A DNA stretch of 8,065 nt from Actinobacteria bacterium UBA912 (GTDB lineage Bacteria; Actinomycetota; Coriobacteriia; Anaerosomatales; UBA912): contig DBEG01000066.1 in NCBI GenBank assembly GCA_002293965.1, positions 1 through 8,065 of the forward strand. Direction: 5' to 3'. Positions 1 through 6,204 of this stretch are shown in pieces (positions within the stretch are counted from its first letter, which is position 1; each line of letters starts with the position of its first letter). The notes under the pieces are model-generated. The model saw nothing but the letters and a program-made list of their open reading frames with translations, was not told where the DNA came from and ran no database searches. Position numbers and translations under genes: made by a program.

Positions 1-66
1 CTGGCGCTCGCGATATGCCACGCGAACCTTGCACCCGCTTGCGGACTTCGGCGGGCGGCCCTGTGA
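1..66 (+). CDS. ruvC: RuvC Holliday junction resolvase, C-terminal end only (partial)
   Basis: Frame 1 is open from the first base and reads LALAICHANLAPACGLRRAAL before TGA at 64-66. The LALAICHA stretch matches the usual end of the RuvC catalytic domain, where a conserved Asp just upstream (outside the window) is normally followed by A-L-A-L-A-x-C-H. RuvC is the Mg2+-dependent endonuclease that cuts Holliday junctions positioned by RuvAB. The identification rests on 21 residues plus position: the stop codon overlaps the ruvA GTG start in a GTGA sequence, the normal ruvC-ruvA-ruvB order. Most of the gene lies to the left of the window. Confidence 0.8.
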   Translation: MALAICHANLAPACGLRRAAL

Positions 67-659
67 TCGCCACACTCACAGGCCGCATCGCAGAGAAGAG
101 CGCGAACTGGGCGATCATCGAGGTCGGGGGAGTCGGGTATCGCTTGGCGATGTCGGCGCGCTCTCTGGAAAGCCTTCCGGCTCCTGATGAGGAAGTTCGT
201 GTCCACACGTTCCTGCAGGTACGCGATGATGACCTCAGCCTCTTCGGGTTCACAGATCCGCTTGAGAAGGAGATATTCGAGCGGCTCATCACTGTGAGTG
301 GGGTCGGCCCGAAGGTCGCGCTCTCGGCGCTTTCCGCCTATGCGCCCGAACGACTGGTCGCAGCCATCCTCGCCGAGGACGTCACCGCAATCTGCGAGAT
401 CCCCGGGATTGGCAAGAAGACTGCGCAACGCATCATCATCGAGTTAAAGGACAAGTTCGGCCCCGGAAGCGAGATTTCCTCGCTGCCCGTCGGAGCGGGT
501 GCTCCCGCCTCTGCAGGAGGGGAGGTCCGTGAGGCGTTGCTGGCGATGGGCTTCAGCGCTACCGAGGTGCATCGGGTGATCTCGGATTACCAAGGCGAGG
601 CTGACGTGGCCCTGATGCTGAGGGAAACGCTCAGGATGCTGGGCGGTGGTGTCAGATGA
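63..659 (+). CDS. ruvA: RuvA, Holliday junction DNA-binding subunit
   Basis: RuvA forms tetramers that clamp a four-way junction and load the RuvB motor for branch migration. From the GTG at 63 the protein has 198 residues, the usual family length, and begins with the conserved pattern M-I-A-x-L-x-G. Domain I (about 1-63) is the OB fold, with the family VGGVGYRL stretch at 21-28 and acidic residues at 55-57 where the acidic pin of RuvA lies. Domain II carries two helix-hairpin-helix motifs, VSGVGPK (78-84) and IPGIGKK (113-119). Domain III (about 150-198) is the RuvB-binding three-helix tail. An ATG at 15 is in frame but would add 16 residues the family lacks and overlap ruvC far more, so GTG 63 is preferred. 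No strong ribosome site precedes it, so translation is probably coupled to ruvC. The stop overlaps the ruvB start (ATGA, 656-659). Confidence 0.96.
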   Translation: MIATLTGRIAEKSANWAIIEVGGVGYRLAMSARSLESLPAPDEEVRVHTFLQVRDDDLSLFGFTDPLEKEIFERLITVSGVGPKVALSALSAYAPERLVAAILAEDVTAICEIPGIGKKTAQRIIIELKDKFGPGSEISSLPVGAGAPASAGGEVREALLAMGFSATEVHRVISDYQGEADVALMLRETLRMLGGGVR

Positions 660-1744
660 GCACTGTATGGGAGTCCGATCACTTGCGGGACATGAAGGAC
701 GATCCGGAGCGCTTGGTGAGATCAGAGACGATCGAGGATGACTTCGAGGCCGAGACCACTCTGCGTCCCGCCCGCCTCGAGGATTACCTTGGGCAGACCA
801 GGGTCAAGGAGAACCTGGGGCTCCTGATCGAAGCCACCAAGGCCAGGGACGAGCCGCTCGATCACATCCTGCTGTCTGGGCCACCGGGGCTTGGGAAGAC
901 CACTCTGTCCTCGGTGATCGCGAACGAACTCGGCGCTCGCCTGAAGGCAACCAGTGGACCGGCCATCGAACGTCCAGGAGACCTGGCGGCTATTCTGACG
1001 AACCTCGAAGAACGCGACGTCCTCTTCATCGACGAGATCCATCGCCTGAACCGCGTAGTCGAGGAGGTCCTCTATCCAGCGATGGAGGACTTCATGATCG
1101 ACATCGTGATCGGGAAGGGTCCCGCCGCTAGGAGTATCAGGCTCGATCTGCCCAGGTTCACGCTGGTCGGGGCTACCACGCGCACCGGATTGCTGACCGG
1201 ACCCTTGCGGGATAGGTTCGGGATAGCCTTCCGTCTGGATTACTACACTCCCGAAGAGCTCCGAGCCATCGTGGAGCGCTCGGCGAGGATCCTCGGAGTC
1301 CAGATCGATGAGACCGGAGCCTCGGAGATCGCTCGGCGCTCAAGGGGAACTCCTCGGCTTGCGAATCGCCTGCTCAAGCGCGTGCGCGATTATGCGCAGG
1401 TCAGGCATGACGGGATCGTCAACGAGGATGTGTCGGCGGAGGCACTCGCATTCTTCGAGGTCGATCATCTCGGGCTGGATCGTATGGATCTTTCGATCCT
1501 GGAAGCACTGATACATCGCTTCAGCGGGCGACCGGTGGGACTGGGCACCCTTTCAGCCGCAATCGGAGAGGATGCTGACACCGTCGAGGACGTCTACGAG
1601 CCGTACCTGCTTCAACTGGGATTCCTTTCCCGCACGCAAAGGGGTCGGCAGGCGACGCCCAGGGCATACGAGCATCTGGGAGTGCCTTTGCCGCCCGCTG
1701 CAGCGGGAGCCGCGACACTGTTTGGAGACTCAGCGCAGGATTAG
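656..1744 (+). CDS. ruvB: RuvB, Holliday junction branch-migration ATPase
   Basis: RuvB is the AAA+ hexameric motor that pulls DNA through the RuvA-bound junction. The family landmarks are all visible: LRPARLEDYLGQ (36-47), Walker A GPPGLGKTT (75-83), Walker B LFIDEIHRL (123-131), the GATTR sensor-1 region (172-176), the GPLRDRFG arginine-finger box (182-189), and the C-terminal winged helix ending in RTQRGRQATPRAYEHLG. The protein is 362 residues, slightly long because of an acidic N-terminal extension. ATG 656 overlaps the ruvA stop (ATGA), which suggests translational coupling. An in-frame ATG at 692 would place the LRP motif at about residue 24, closer to most RuvB proteins, and is the main alternative start. 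The last 15 bases overlap the convergent Cys-rich gene on the opposite strand, and no terminator is visible between them. Confidence 0.97.
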   Translation: MSTVWESDHLRDMKDDPERLVRSETIEDDFEAETTLRPARLEDYLGQTRVKENLGLLIEATKARDEPLDHILLSGPPGLGKTTLSSVIANELGARLKATSGPAIERPGDLAAILTNLEERDVLFIDEIHRLNRVVEEVLYPAMEDFMIDIVIGKGPAARSIRLDLPRFTLVGATTRTGLLTGPLRDRFGIAFRLDYYTPEELRAIVERSARILGVQIDETGASEIARRSRGTPRLANRLLKRVRDYAQVRHDGIVNEDVSAEALAFFEVDHLGLDRMDLSILEALIHRFSGRPVGLGTLSAAIGEDADTVEDVYEPYLLQLGFLSRTQRGRQATPRAYEHLGVPLPPAAAGAATLFGDSAQD

Positions 1745-1981
1745 CTTTCGTTCACGCTGGACTTCAAGCATCTTCCGCACACAAAATACCCGGTGTTGGA
1801 GCTTGTGGTGCATCAGCCAGTGTGCGAGTGCGTCAGGATGTTTGCCGATTAGCCCGAAGCGATCCAGTACGCATCCGCCGGGGTCAGAACAATCAGCGCC
1901 CGATGTGTTGCGCCAGTAGACGCACTGGTCACGATCACAGTCAGGACTGTATCCCAGCACCCTGTTCAGGTTGCATTCCAC
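1730..1981 (-). CDS. Small cysteine-rich protein of unknown function
   Basis: I do not recognise a named family. The 83-residue product starts at GTG 1981, with a strong ribosome site GGAGG (1990-1994, minus strand) 8 bases upstream, which is the main reason to call it real. It has six cysteines: C3, C15, C20, C31, C37 and C67. C15-x4-C20 is followed by VYW, and C31-x5-C37 ends the segment SDPGGCVLDRFGL. The C-terminal half is cysteine-poor, amphipathic and basic (LAHWLMHHK...RKMLEVQRERK). This composition suggests a cytoplasmic Zn- or Fe-S-binding protein, but that is inference. There is no signal peptide or membrane segment. The gene lies 81 bases downstream of the superoxide reductase-like gene on the same strand, so the two may share a transcript. 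Its 3' end overlaps the end of ruvB by 15 bases. Confidence 0.72.
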   Translation of the reverse strand: MECNLNRVLGYSPDCDRDQCVYWRNTSGADCSDPGGCVLDRFGLIGKHPDALAHWLMHHKLQHRVFCVRKMLEVQRERKLILR

Positions 1982-2062
1982 TGCACCGACCTCCTCGACT
2001 TCACACCTTCTATATCGACACAGCCGAGGGGTGGGTGTTAGGGCAACCCGACGAACGGCGGG

Positions 2063-2410
2063 TCAGATGACCGCTTCAGCCGCCCATACCCCGTGGAGGT
2101 TGCAGTACTCGATCGCCCGGACCGTGGTTCCTGGCTCGAGACGCACGCAGACCGAGACGACCGGTTCTGCCGCGACAGGCGCGAGATCGAACCTCGCGAT
2201 CGAGTTTCCGTTCACCTGGATGTCGATCCACTGGATGTAGTGGTCGGGCTGATTGGGATGTCCGACGTAGTGCCCGACTGCTACGGAGACCTTCGTAAGG
2301 TCCCCTGCAGACTCTAGCGAGACATAGGGGGTGTGTTTCCTCTCGAAGTCGGTCGCTTCGTCGAGGTTTTGTACCAGATTCAGTGCCGAGAGGATCGGTG
2401 CGTCGCTCAT
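2063..2410 (-). CDS. Superoxide reductase-like protein (one-domain, neelaredoxin/desulfoferrodoxin family)
   Basis: Superoxide reductase reduces superoxide to H2O2 at a mononuclear iron with four His and one Cys ligand, and is typical of anaerobes. The 115-residue protein shows the whole ligand set: H26 in KHTPY, H51 in GHP, H57 in DHYIQWI, and C103 and H106 in YCNLHGVW. The H51-H57 and C103-H106 spacings equal those of desulfoferrodoxin (His69/His75 and Cys116/His119). No N-terminal CxxC desulforedoxin domain is present, so it is a class II-type protein needing an external electron donor. Lys25 is kept next to the first His, but the usual catalytic Glu of the E-K-H motif is Arg24, with Glu23 one place further away. 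ATG 2410 is chosen because GGAGGT (2418-2423, minus strand) lies 7 bases upstream. A TTG at 2413 is too close to that site. It is the first gene of a minus-strand pair and is divergent from the hydrolase. Confidence 0.9.
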   Translation of the reverse strand: MSDAPILSALNLVQNLDEATDFERKHTPYVSLESAGDLTKVSVAVGHYVGHPNQPDHYIQWIDIQVNGNSIARFDLAPVAAEPVVSVCVRLEPGTTVRAIEYCNLHGVWAAEAVI

Positions 2411-2442
2411 CAAGGGTACCTCCGCTTCGGTTTCGATTGGGC

Positions 2443-2494
2443 ATTGTCAATCCACTGACGCTATTGTAATAACAAACTCGCTACATTGTCGTAG
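2443..2494. promoter_or_regulatory. Cluster of small inverted repeats in the divergent control region (candidate operators)
   Basis: Three inverted repeats lie in 52 bases: ATTG-T-CAAT (2443-2451), TTGT-AATA-ACAA (2464-2475) and CTAC-N6-GTAG (2481-2494). The word ATTGT recurs at 2443, 2463 and 2485, about two helical turns apart. The central palindrome overlaps the -10 box of the minus-strand promoter and the -35 box of the plus-strand promoter. A redox- or metal-responsive repressor would be a reasonable owner given the superoxide reductase, but the half-sites do not match a Fur or PerR consensus well. Confidence 0.35.
2463..2492 (-). promoter_or_regulatory. Candidate promoter for the superoxide reductase-like gene
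   Basis: On the minus strand, ACGACA (2492-2487, 4 of 6 to TTGACA) and TACAAT (2468-2463, 5 of 6 to TATAAT) are separated by 18 bases. This would start RNA near 2456, about 45 bases ahead of ATG 2410. The short palindrome at 2464-2475 covers the -10 box. The call is based on motifs only. Confidence 0.4.
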
Positions 2495-2497
2495 AAT
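2469..2497 (+). promoter_or_regulatory. Candidate promoter for the cysteine hydrolase operon
   Basis: ATAACA (2469-2474, 4 of 6 to TTGACA) and TAGAAT (2492-2497, 5 of 6 to TATAAT) are 17 bases apart. Transcription would begin near 2504, leaving a short leader with the ribosome site AAGGGA (2517-2522) 7 bases before ATG 2530. It interlocks with the opposing promoter, so RNA polymerase binding in the two directions may be mutually exclusive. Confidence 0.38.
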
Positions 2498-2529
2498 CGG
2501 CTTATGTCACCACATGAAGGGAAGTCGAG

Positions 2530-3111
2530 ATGCCAGCGCCTGCTCAGTCGATGATAAACCGTTCCGATTTCGTACTTGTGGTGGTCGACGTTCAGGAGCG
2601 GCTGGTCGCTGCCATGCCTGAGAGGGTACGCGTGCTCGAAGTCATCTCCAGGATGCTACGAGCTGCTTCGGTTCTCGGGGCCCCGATCATCGTCACTAGG
2701 CAGTATCCGAAAGGCTTGGGCGACACGGTGCCAGAGATCGAAGCTATCCTGCTTGATCTTGCAGACCACGAATCAACTCTTATCGGGGTGGACAAGCTCG
2801 CTTTCGATTGTGCGGCCGAATCGGAGTTCCTCACTGCGTTGCGTGGAACCGGGCGTCGCCAGGTCGTGATCGTCGGCATGGAGTCCCACATCTGCGTGAC
2901 CCAAAGCGCACTATCGCTAGCAGGTCTGAACTTCCAGGTGCATATCGCTGCCGACGGATGTTGCTCCAGGGATGTAGCTGCTCATCGGATTGCTATGCAT
3001 CGCCTCCGCTCCACCGGCGTGATCGTGACTCACTCTGAGTCAGTCATCTATGAGGCCGTCGGCGAGGCAGGAACAGAGTTGTTCAAGGCCATATTACACA
3101 TCGTCAAGTAG
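2530..3111 (+). CDS. Isochorismatase-family cysteine hydrolase
   Basis: Members of this family hydrolyse amides or vinyl ethers (nicotinamide, isochorismate, N-carbamoyl compounds) through an Asp-Lys-Cys triad. All three are visible in the 193-residue protein: D20 in VVVDVQERL, K89 in DKLAFDC and the nucleophile C122 in GMESHICV. The GMESHICV stretch also supplies the non-proline cis-peptide region before the nucleophile. The N-terminal DVQERLVAAMPE and the segment IIVTRQYPKGLG resemble the YcaC-like or general nicotinamidase-related hydrolases rather than a true isochorismate-pyruvate lyase. The substrate cannot be assigned. ATG 2530 has AAGGGA 7 bases upstream. An internal ATG at 2551 would still keep the catalytic Asp. 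This gene heads the plus-strand run, and folD begins 50 bases after its stop. Confidence 0.9.
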   Translation: MPAPAQSMINRSDFVLVVVDVQERLVAAMPERVRVLEVISRMLRAASVLGAPIIVTRQYPKGLGDTVPEIEAILLDLADHESTLIGVDKLAFDCAAESEFLTALRGTGRRQVVIVGMESHICVTQSALSLAGLNFQVHIAADGCCSRDVAAHRIAMHRLRSTGVIVTHSESVIYEAVGEAGTELFKAILHIVK

Positions 3112-3161
3112 TACCCCCTATATTCGAACCCACTGTCCCCACTATCGAGAGGAATCAACAG

Positions 3162-4010
3162 ATGGCCTCGATCATCGATGGCAATGTCATCGCTGCCCAA
3201 GTAAGAGCTTCGGTAGCATCTACAGTTGCATGCCTCAATGCCGACGGAATCACCCCAGGTCTCGCTGTGATACTCGTGGGGGACGATCCCGCTTCGCACT
3301 CCTATGTGACTATGAAGGAGAGGGATTGCCAAGAGGTCGGCATCGTCAGTCGCGATCTCAGGCGGTCCGCCGACATCTCGCAGGAACAGCTGGAGTCCCT
3401 GATTGACGAGTGCAACAACTCACCGGAGATCCACGGAATACTGCTGCAGCTGCCACTCCCGAGCCATCTCGATGCCGAGGCGGCAATCGCAAGGATCCAT
3501 CCATCCAAGGATGTAGACGGCTTCCATCCGGTCAACCTCGGCCGTCTACTCAGGGGATTGCCTTCCTTTAGAGCCTGCACTCCGTGGGGCATCATGAAGA
3601 TGCTCGATCACCACGGAGTCGAACTTCAGGGCAAAGAGGCCGTCGTCGTCGGTCGCTCCACGATCGTTGGAAAACCGATGGCTCTGATGCTCCTGGAGAG
3701 AAACGCAACCGTCACAGTCTGTCATTCTCGCACCCATGACCTCGCCGCGGTCTGCCGAAGGGCCGACATCCTTGTTGCCGCTGTAGGTCGCGCTCACATG
3801 ATCACCGAGGAGTTCGTAAAGCCAGGCGCTGTGGTCATCGATGTCGGAATCAACAGGACCGAAGCTGGCATGGTAGGCGATGTCGACTTCGCCCGAGTCG
3901 AACCGATCGCTTCGGCGATTACGCCCGTACCCGGCGGTGTTGGGCCCATGACGCGCGCGATGCTTCTTTCCAACACCCTTGATGCCGCATCTGGCCCAAG
4001 ATCGGAGTAA
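3162..4010 (+). CDS. folD: FolD, methylenetetrahydrofolate dehydrogenase/cyclohydrolase
   Basis: FolD oxidises 5,10-methylene-tetrahydrofolate with NADP+ and then hydrolyses the methenyl form to 10-formyl-tetrahydrofolate, feeding purine and formyl-Met-tRNA synthesis. The 282-residue length is normal for the family. Key residues are present: Y48 and K52 of the YVxxK motif after VGDDPAS, QLPLP (96-100), KDVDGFHP (116-123) with D119, the nucleotide-binding GRSTIVGKP (164-172), and PVPGGVGPMT near the C terminus. The ribosome site GAGAGGA (3147-3153) lies 8 bases before the ATG. The 50 bases between the preceding stop and this start show no convincing promoter. The next gene begins 6 bases after the stop, which suggests co-transcription. 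The call is secure. Confidence 0.97.
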   Translation: MASIIDGNVIAAQVRASVASTVACLNADGITPGLAVILVGDDPASHSYVTMKERDCQEVGIVSRDLRRSADISQEQLESLIDECNNSPEIHGILLQLPLPSHLDAEAAIARIHPSKDVDGFHPVNLGRLLRGLPSFRACTPWGIMKMLDHHGVELQGKEAVVVGRSTIVGKPMALMLLERNATVTVCHSRTHDLAAVCRRADILVAAVGRAHMITEEFVKPGAVVIDVGINRTEAGMVGDVDFARVEPIASAITPVPGGVGPMTRAMLLSNTLDAASGPRSE

Positions 4011-4016
4011 ACCTCG

Positions 4017-4766
4017 ATGAGACGTTCAGTGTTTTCGATTGTTGTGTGCGCCTCTGTGGTGCTCGGCGCACTCGCTCTCCCGACGACTACAACGGCCATG
4101 TGCGCCGAATCAAGATCGCAATTCGCTGGGTCAAAGGTCGATGTTCAACTAATGCCAGAGGCCGAACCGGGGGTCAACGTGCTGATCGTCGGGGCGAGGC
4201 TTCCCGAGGGAACTGCGCTTCCGGCGAAAGTCAACCTTCCTCTTCCGGAAGGTGCGAGCGTATTCTGGGCTGGCGAGATCACCGGTGGCGCACCTGAACA
4301 GGATATTCAAAGGGAGTTCTCGATCTTAGACGGGCCTTTCGGCAGAATCATCGAGTTCACAGCCGAAACTACCCTGTCGGTGCAGTATGACGCACGCTAC
4401 GGCGCGGTTCGCTTCTCAGGACAGGAGCGCACGACCGAGCTGGGGTGGCGTCAATCCGTTCAGATCGGCGAGCTTTCCATGGCGCTACGGCTCCCACCAG
4501 GCACCCAGCTCCTGGCTCCTCAAGTCACGCGCCCGCCCCAGACCAACCAGGCAGGGGAGAGGCTTTACACTCTCGATCCTCTGAGCATCCCTGAGGCTCA
4601 GGGCACCACGTTGACTGTCACTTATCGGACAGGTGTTGATCCGTCGACGGCATCCGCGGGGATCCCGATAGGCGTGTGGCTTGCAGCAGCGATAGGCGTC
4701 GCACTATTGCTCCTCGTCCTCGTCGTCCAACGCCAGCGCAAAGCTACTTCATCCGCCGAGGAGTGA
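4017..4766 (+). CDS. Secreted, C-terminally membrane-anchored protein of unknown function
   Basis: I do not recognise the family. The 249-residue protein has a signal peptide (MRRSVFS, hydrophobic core about 5-21, possible cleavage near TTTTA/MC at 27-28). An extracytoplasmic domain of about 185 residues rich in beta-type segments and prolines follows (VNVLIVGARLPEGTALP, VNLPLPEGASVFWAGEI). A single transmembrane helix lies at about 216-237, then a short basic tail QRQRK. This predicts a type I topology with the domain outside and the tail inside. The repeated pattern 'LP(E/P)G...' suggests two related beta modules, but that is weak. The ribosome site GGAG (4005-4008) overlaps the end of folD. 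The next gene, a cation transporter, starts 1 base after the stop, so the two products may act together at the membrane. No lipobox is convincing. Confidence 0.85.
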   Translation: MRRSVFSIVVCASVVLGALALPTTTTAMCAESRSQFAGSKVDVQLMPEAEPGVNVLIVGARLPEGTALPAKVNLPLPEGASVFWAGEITGGAPEQDIQREFSILDGPFGRIIEFTAETTLSVQYDARYGAVRFSGQERTTELGWRQSVQIGELSMALRLPPGTQLLAPQVTRPPQTNQAGERLYTLDPLSIPEAQGTTLTVTYRTGVDPSTASAGIPIGVWLAAAIGVALLLLVLVVQRQRKATSSAEE

Positions 4767-4767
4767 G

Positions 4768-5418
4768 ATGGAGGCTTTCGTCTTCACTCTGGCCTTGGTT
4801 GCGCTGGCTGAATTCGGCGATAAGTCGCAACTGCTGACCCTGCTCTTTGCAACGAGGTTCCGGCTGACGGCTGTTCTTGTCGGCGTAGCACTAGGCGTGG
4901 TCGTCCTTCAGACGGCCGCAGTGGCTACAGGTGCGTCTTTCGGGGCGATTCTGCCCGACCGTCTGGTGGGGATCATCTCCGGTGCGCTGTTCATAGTCTT
5001 CGGTGTCCTGAGTGTGCTTCCACGCAAAGATGAGGCCGCCGAGATGGGGCAAGCGGCCGACAATGTACTTTCGCGCTTCGGCCCGACGATCGGGATCGCT
5101 GCGGCGTTCGTGCTATCAGAGTTCGGCGACAAGACTCAGTTGACGACCCTCTTCATCGCATCTGATCCGCAGGCTGCGCTGGGAGCCCTGTCTTTCCTCG
5201 GGATGAGCTTCAATGGGGAGGCGCTTTCACCGGATGACATGCTGCTCCCGGTCTGGCTGGGATCGATTGCCGGGCTGCTTGCAGTCAACCTGCTCGCCTT
5301 GGCGGTGGGTCGGACGATGGGGAAGCGACTTCCGGTCCGTCTGGTTTCGTGGATCGCGGGTGCATTGTTCTTGGCGATCGGGGCCTACTTGTTGCTTCGG
5401 GCGGTCTTCGCTGGATAG
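4768..5418 (+). CDS. GDT1/TMEM165 (UPF0016) family cation transporter
   Basis: This family exchanges or exports Mn2+ or Ca2+ across membranes. Its signature is two E-x-G-D-(K/R)-(S/T) motifs on paired helices, seen here as EFGDKSQ (15-21) and EFGDKTQ (118-124). The 216-residue protein has about six hydrophobic segments (near 1-26, 33-55, 66-84, 105-130, 155-180 and 190-214). A short polar loop after PRKDEAAE joins the two halves, which look like internal duplicates. Between the second motif and the fifth helix is a segment (about 131-152, including SFNGEALSPDD) that seems longer than in typical members. The ribosome site GAGGAG (4758-4763) lies within the end of the upstream gene, and the ATG follows that gene's stop by one base. 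The family call is secure; the transported ion is inference. Confidence 0.9.
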   Translation: MEAFVFTLALVALAEFGDKSQLLTLLFATRFRLTAVLVGVALGVVVLQTAAVATGASFGAILPDRLVGIISGALFIVFGVLSVLPRKDEAAEMGQAADNVLSRFGPTIGIAAAFVLSEFGDKTQLTTLFIASDPQAALGALSFLGMSFNGEALSPDDMLLPVWLGSIAGLLAVNLLALAVGRTMGKRLPVRLVSWIAGALFLAIGAYLLLRAVFAG

Positions 5419-5427
5419 GGGCGTGTC

Positions 5428-5970
5428 ATGAAACCGCGACTTCTTCTTCACACCTGTTGCGCACCGTGCTTGTTGGAGCCTCTCGATCTGTGGTCGGGTA
5501 CCTTCGAAGTCGAAGTCTTCTTCTACAACCCGAACATCCAGCCCGCAGCTGAATATGAGCGCAGGAGTCAGACGTTGCGAAAGTTCGCCGAGGCAAACTC
5601 AATCGTCGTTCACGAGCCCGGGTACGGCCCCGAGCACTGGACCGACGCTGTCGGGCGGATCTCTTCGGCTGACACCGATCGTTGCAAGGAGTGTTACATC
5701 CTGCGGCTGACCCGGGCCGCGGAGTTCGCCGGTGCCAGCGCGTTTGAGGCCTTCGCAACGACGCTGGCGGTGAGTCCCTACCAAAACCAGGAGTCCATCG
5801 CCGAGGCAGGCGAGGCGCTTTCCGAGAGGACCGGCATCCCCTTCGTCTATCGCGACATGACCGACAGATACCGCTCATCGGTTGAGCAATCCCGTGCACT
5901 GGGGTTGTATCGACAGAACTACTGCGGCTGCATCCCGTCCATGCCGCAATCCAGAAAGAACACCCGATGA
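5428..5970 (+). CDS. queH: QueH, epoxyqueuosine reductase (DUF208)
   Basis: QueH carries out the last step of queuosine synthesis, reducing epoxyqueuosine in tRNAs with GUN anticodons. It is the iron-sulfur alternative to the cobalamin enzyme QueG. The 180-residue protein has all the family landmarks: HTCCAPC (8-14), FYNPNIQP (32-39), DRCKECYILRL (84-94) with C86 and C89, TTLAVSPYQN, GIPFVYRDMTDRY and the C-terminal YRQNYCGC with C166 and C168. The N-terminal and central cysteines are the expected cluster ligands. The AGGGG ribosome site (5417-5421) lies 6 bases before the ATG, and the upstream stop is only 9 bases away. It is the last gene of the plus-strand run. queA and tgt, which often sit near ruvB, are not in this window. 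Confidence 0.95.
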   Translation: MKPRLLLHTCCAPCLLEPLDLWSGTFEVEVFFYNPNIQPAAEYERRSQTLRKFAEANSIVVHEPGYGPEHWTDAVGRISSADTDRCKECYILRLTRAAEFAGASAFEAFATTLAVSPYQNQESIAEAGEALSERTGIPFVYRDMTDRYRSSVEQSRALGLYRQNYCGCIPSMPQSRKNTR

Positions 5971-5995
5971 GTCGACTGAATCGCCGATAATGCCT

Positions 5996-6025
5996 CTGGC
6001 ACATGGGATAGCACTGCGATATACT
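5996..6025 (+). promoter_or_regulatory. Candidate promoter for tRNA-Leu
   Basis: CTGGCA (5996-6001, 4 of 6 to TTGACA) and TATACT (6020-6025, 5 of 6 to TATAAT) are 18 bases apart, placing the RNA start about 32 bases before the mature tRNA. No terminator for the queH operon is visible in 5971-5995, so read-through is also possible. Confidence 0.42.
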
Positions 6026-6063
6026 CACGTTCGCTGTGCATCTGGTTCATTCGCAACACCAAT

Positions 6064-6149
6064 GTCGGAGTGGCGGAACGGCAGACGCGCCAGGTTGAGG
6101 GCCTGGTGTCCGCAAGGACGTGAGGGTTCAAATCCCTCCTCCGACACCA
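6064..6149 (+). tRNA. tRNA-Leu (anticodon GAG)
   Basis: The full cloverleaf can be drawn. The acceptor stem GTCGGAG (6064-6070) pairs with CTCCGAC (6139-6145), followed by A and an encoded CCA (6147-6149). The anticodon stem CCAGG/CCTGG (6090-6094/6102-6106) encloses loop TTGAGGG with anticodon GAG at 6097-6099, reading Leu CUC and CUU. The long class II variable arm GTCC-GCAA-GGAC (6108-6119) is typical of Leu. The T arm is GAGGG-TTCAAAT-CCCTC (6122-6138). Confidence 0.97.
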
Positions 6150-6204
6150 TCTGCACGCGCAAGACTCTGAGGATCCCGAGTCGCATCTCGCCTGGAGGTA
6201 GCTG

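Noticed and set aside
15..62. Longer RuvA start at ATG 15
   Set aside because: It adds 16 residues that RuvA proteins lack and overlaps the ruvC end. GTG 63 gives the family N terminus and a 4-base GTGA overlap.
2041..2062. Hairpin ACCCG/CGGGT just after the superoxide reductase stop as a terminator
   Set aside because: The stem is only 5 bp with an 8-base loop and no T-run, so it is not convincing.
2076..2450. 124-residue minus-strand frame over the superoxide reductase gene
   Set aside because: Shadow frame: no family motifs, Arg-rich composition, and the alternative frame carries all the iron ligands.
5426..6028. 200-residue minus-strand frame opposite queH
   Set aside because: Arg- and Ser-rich shadow of a high-GC gene, with no ribosome site or recognisable motifs.
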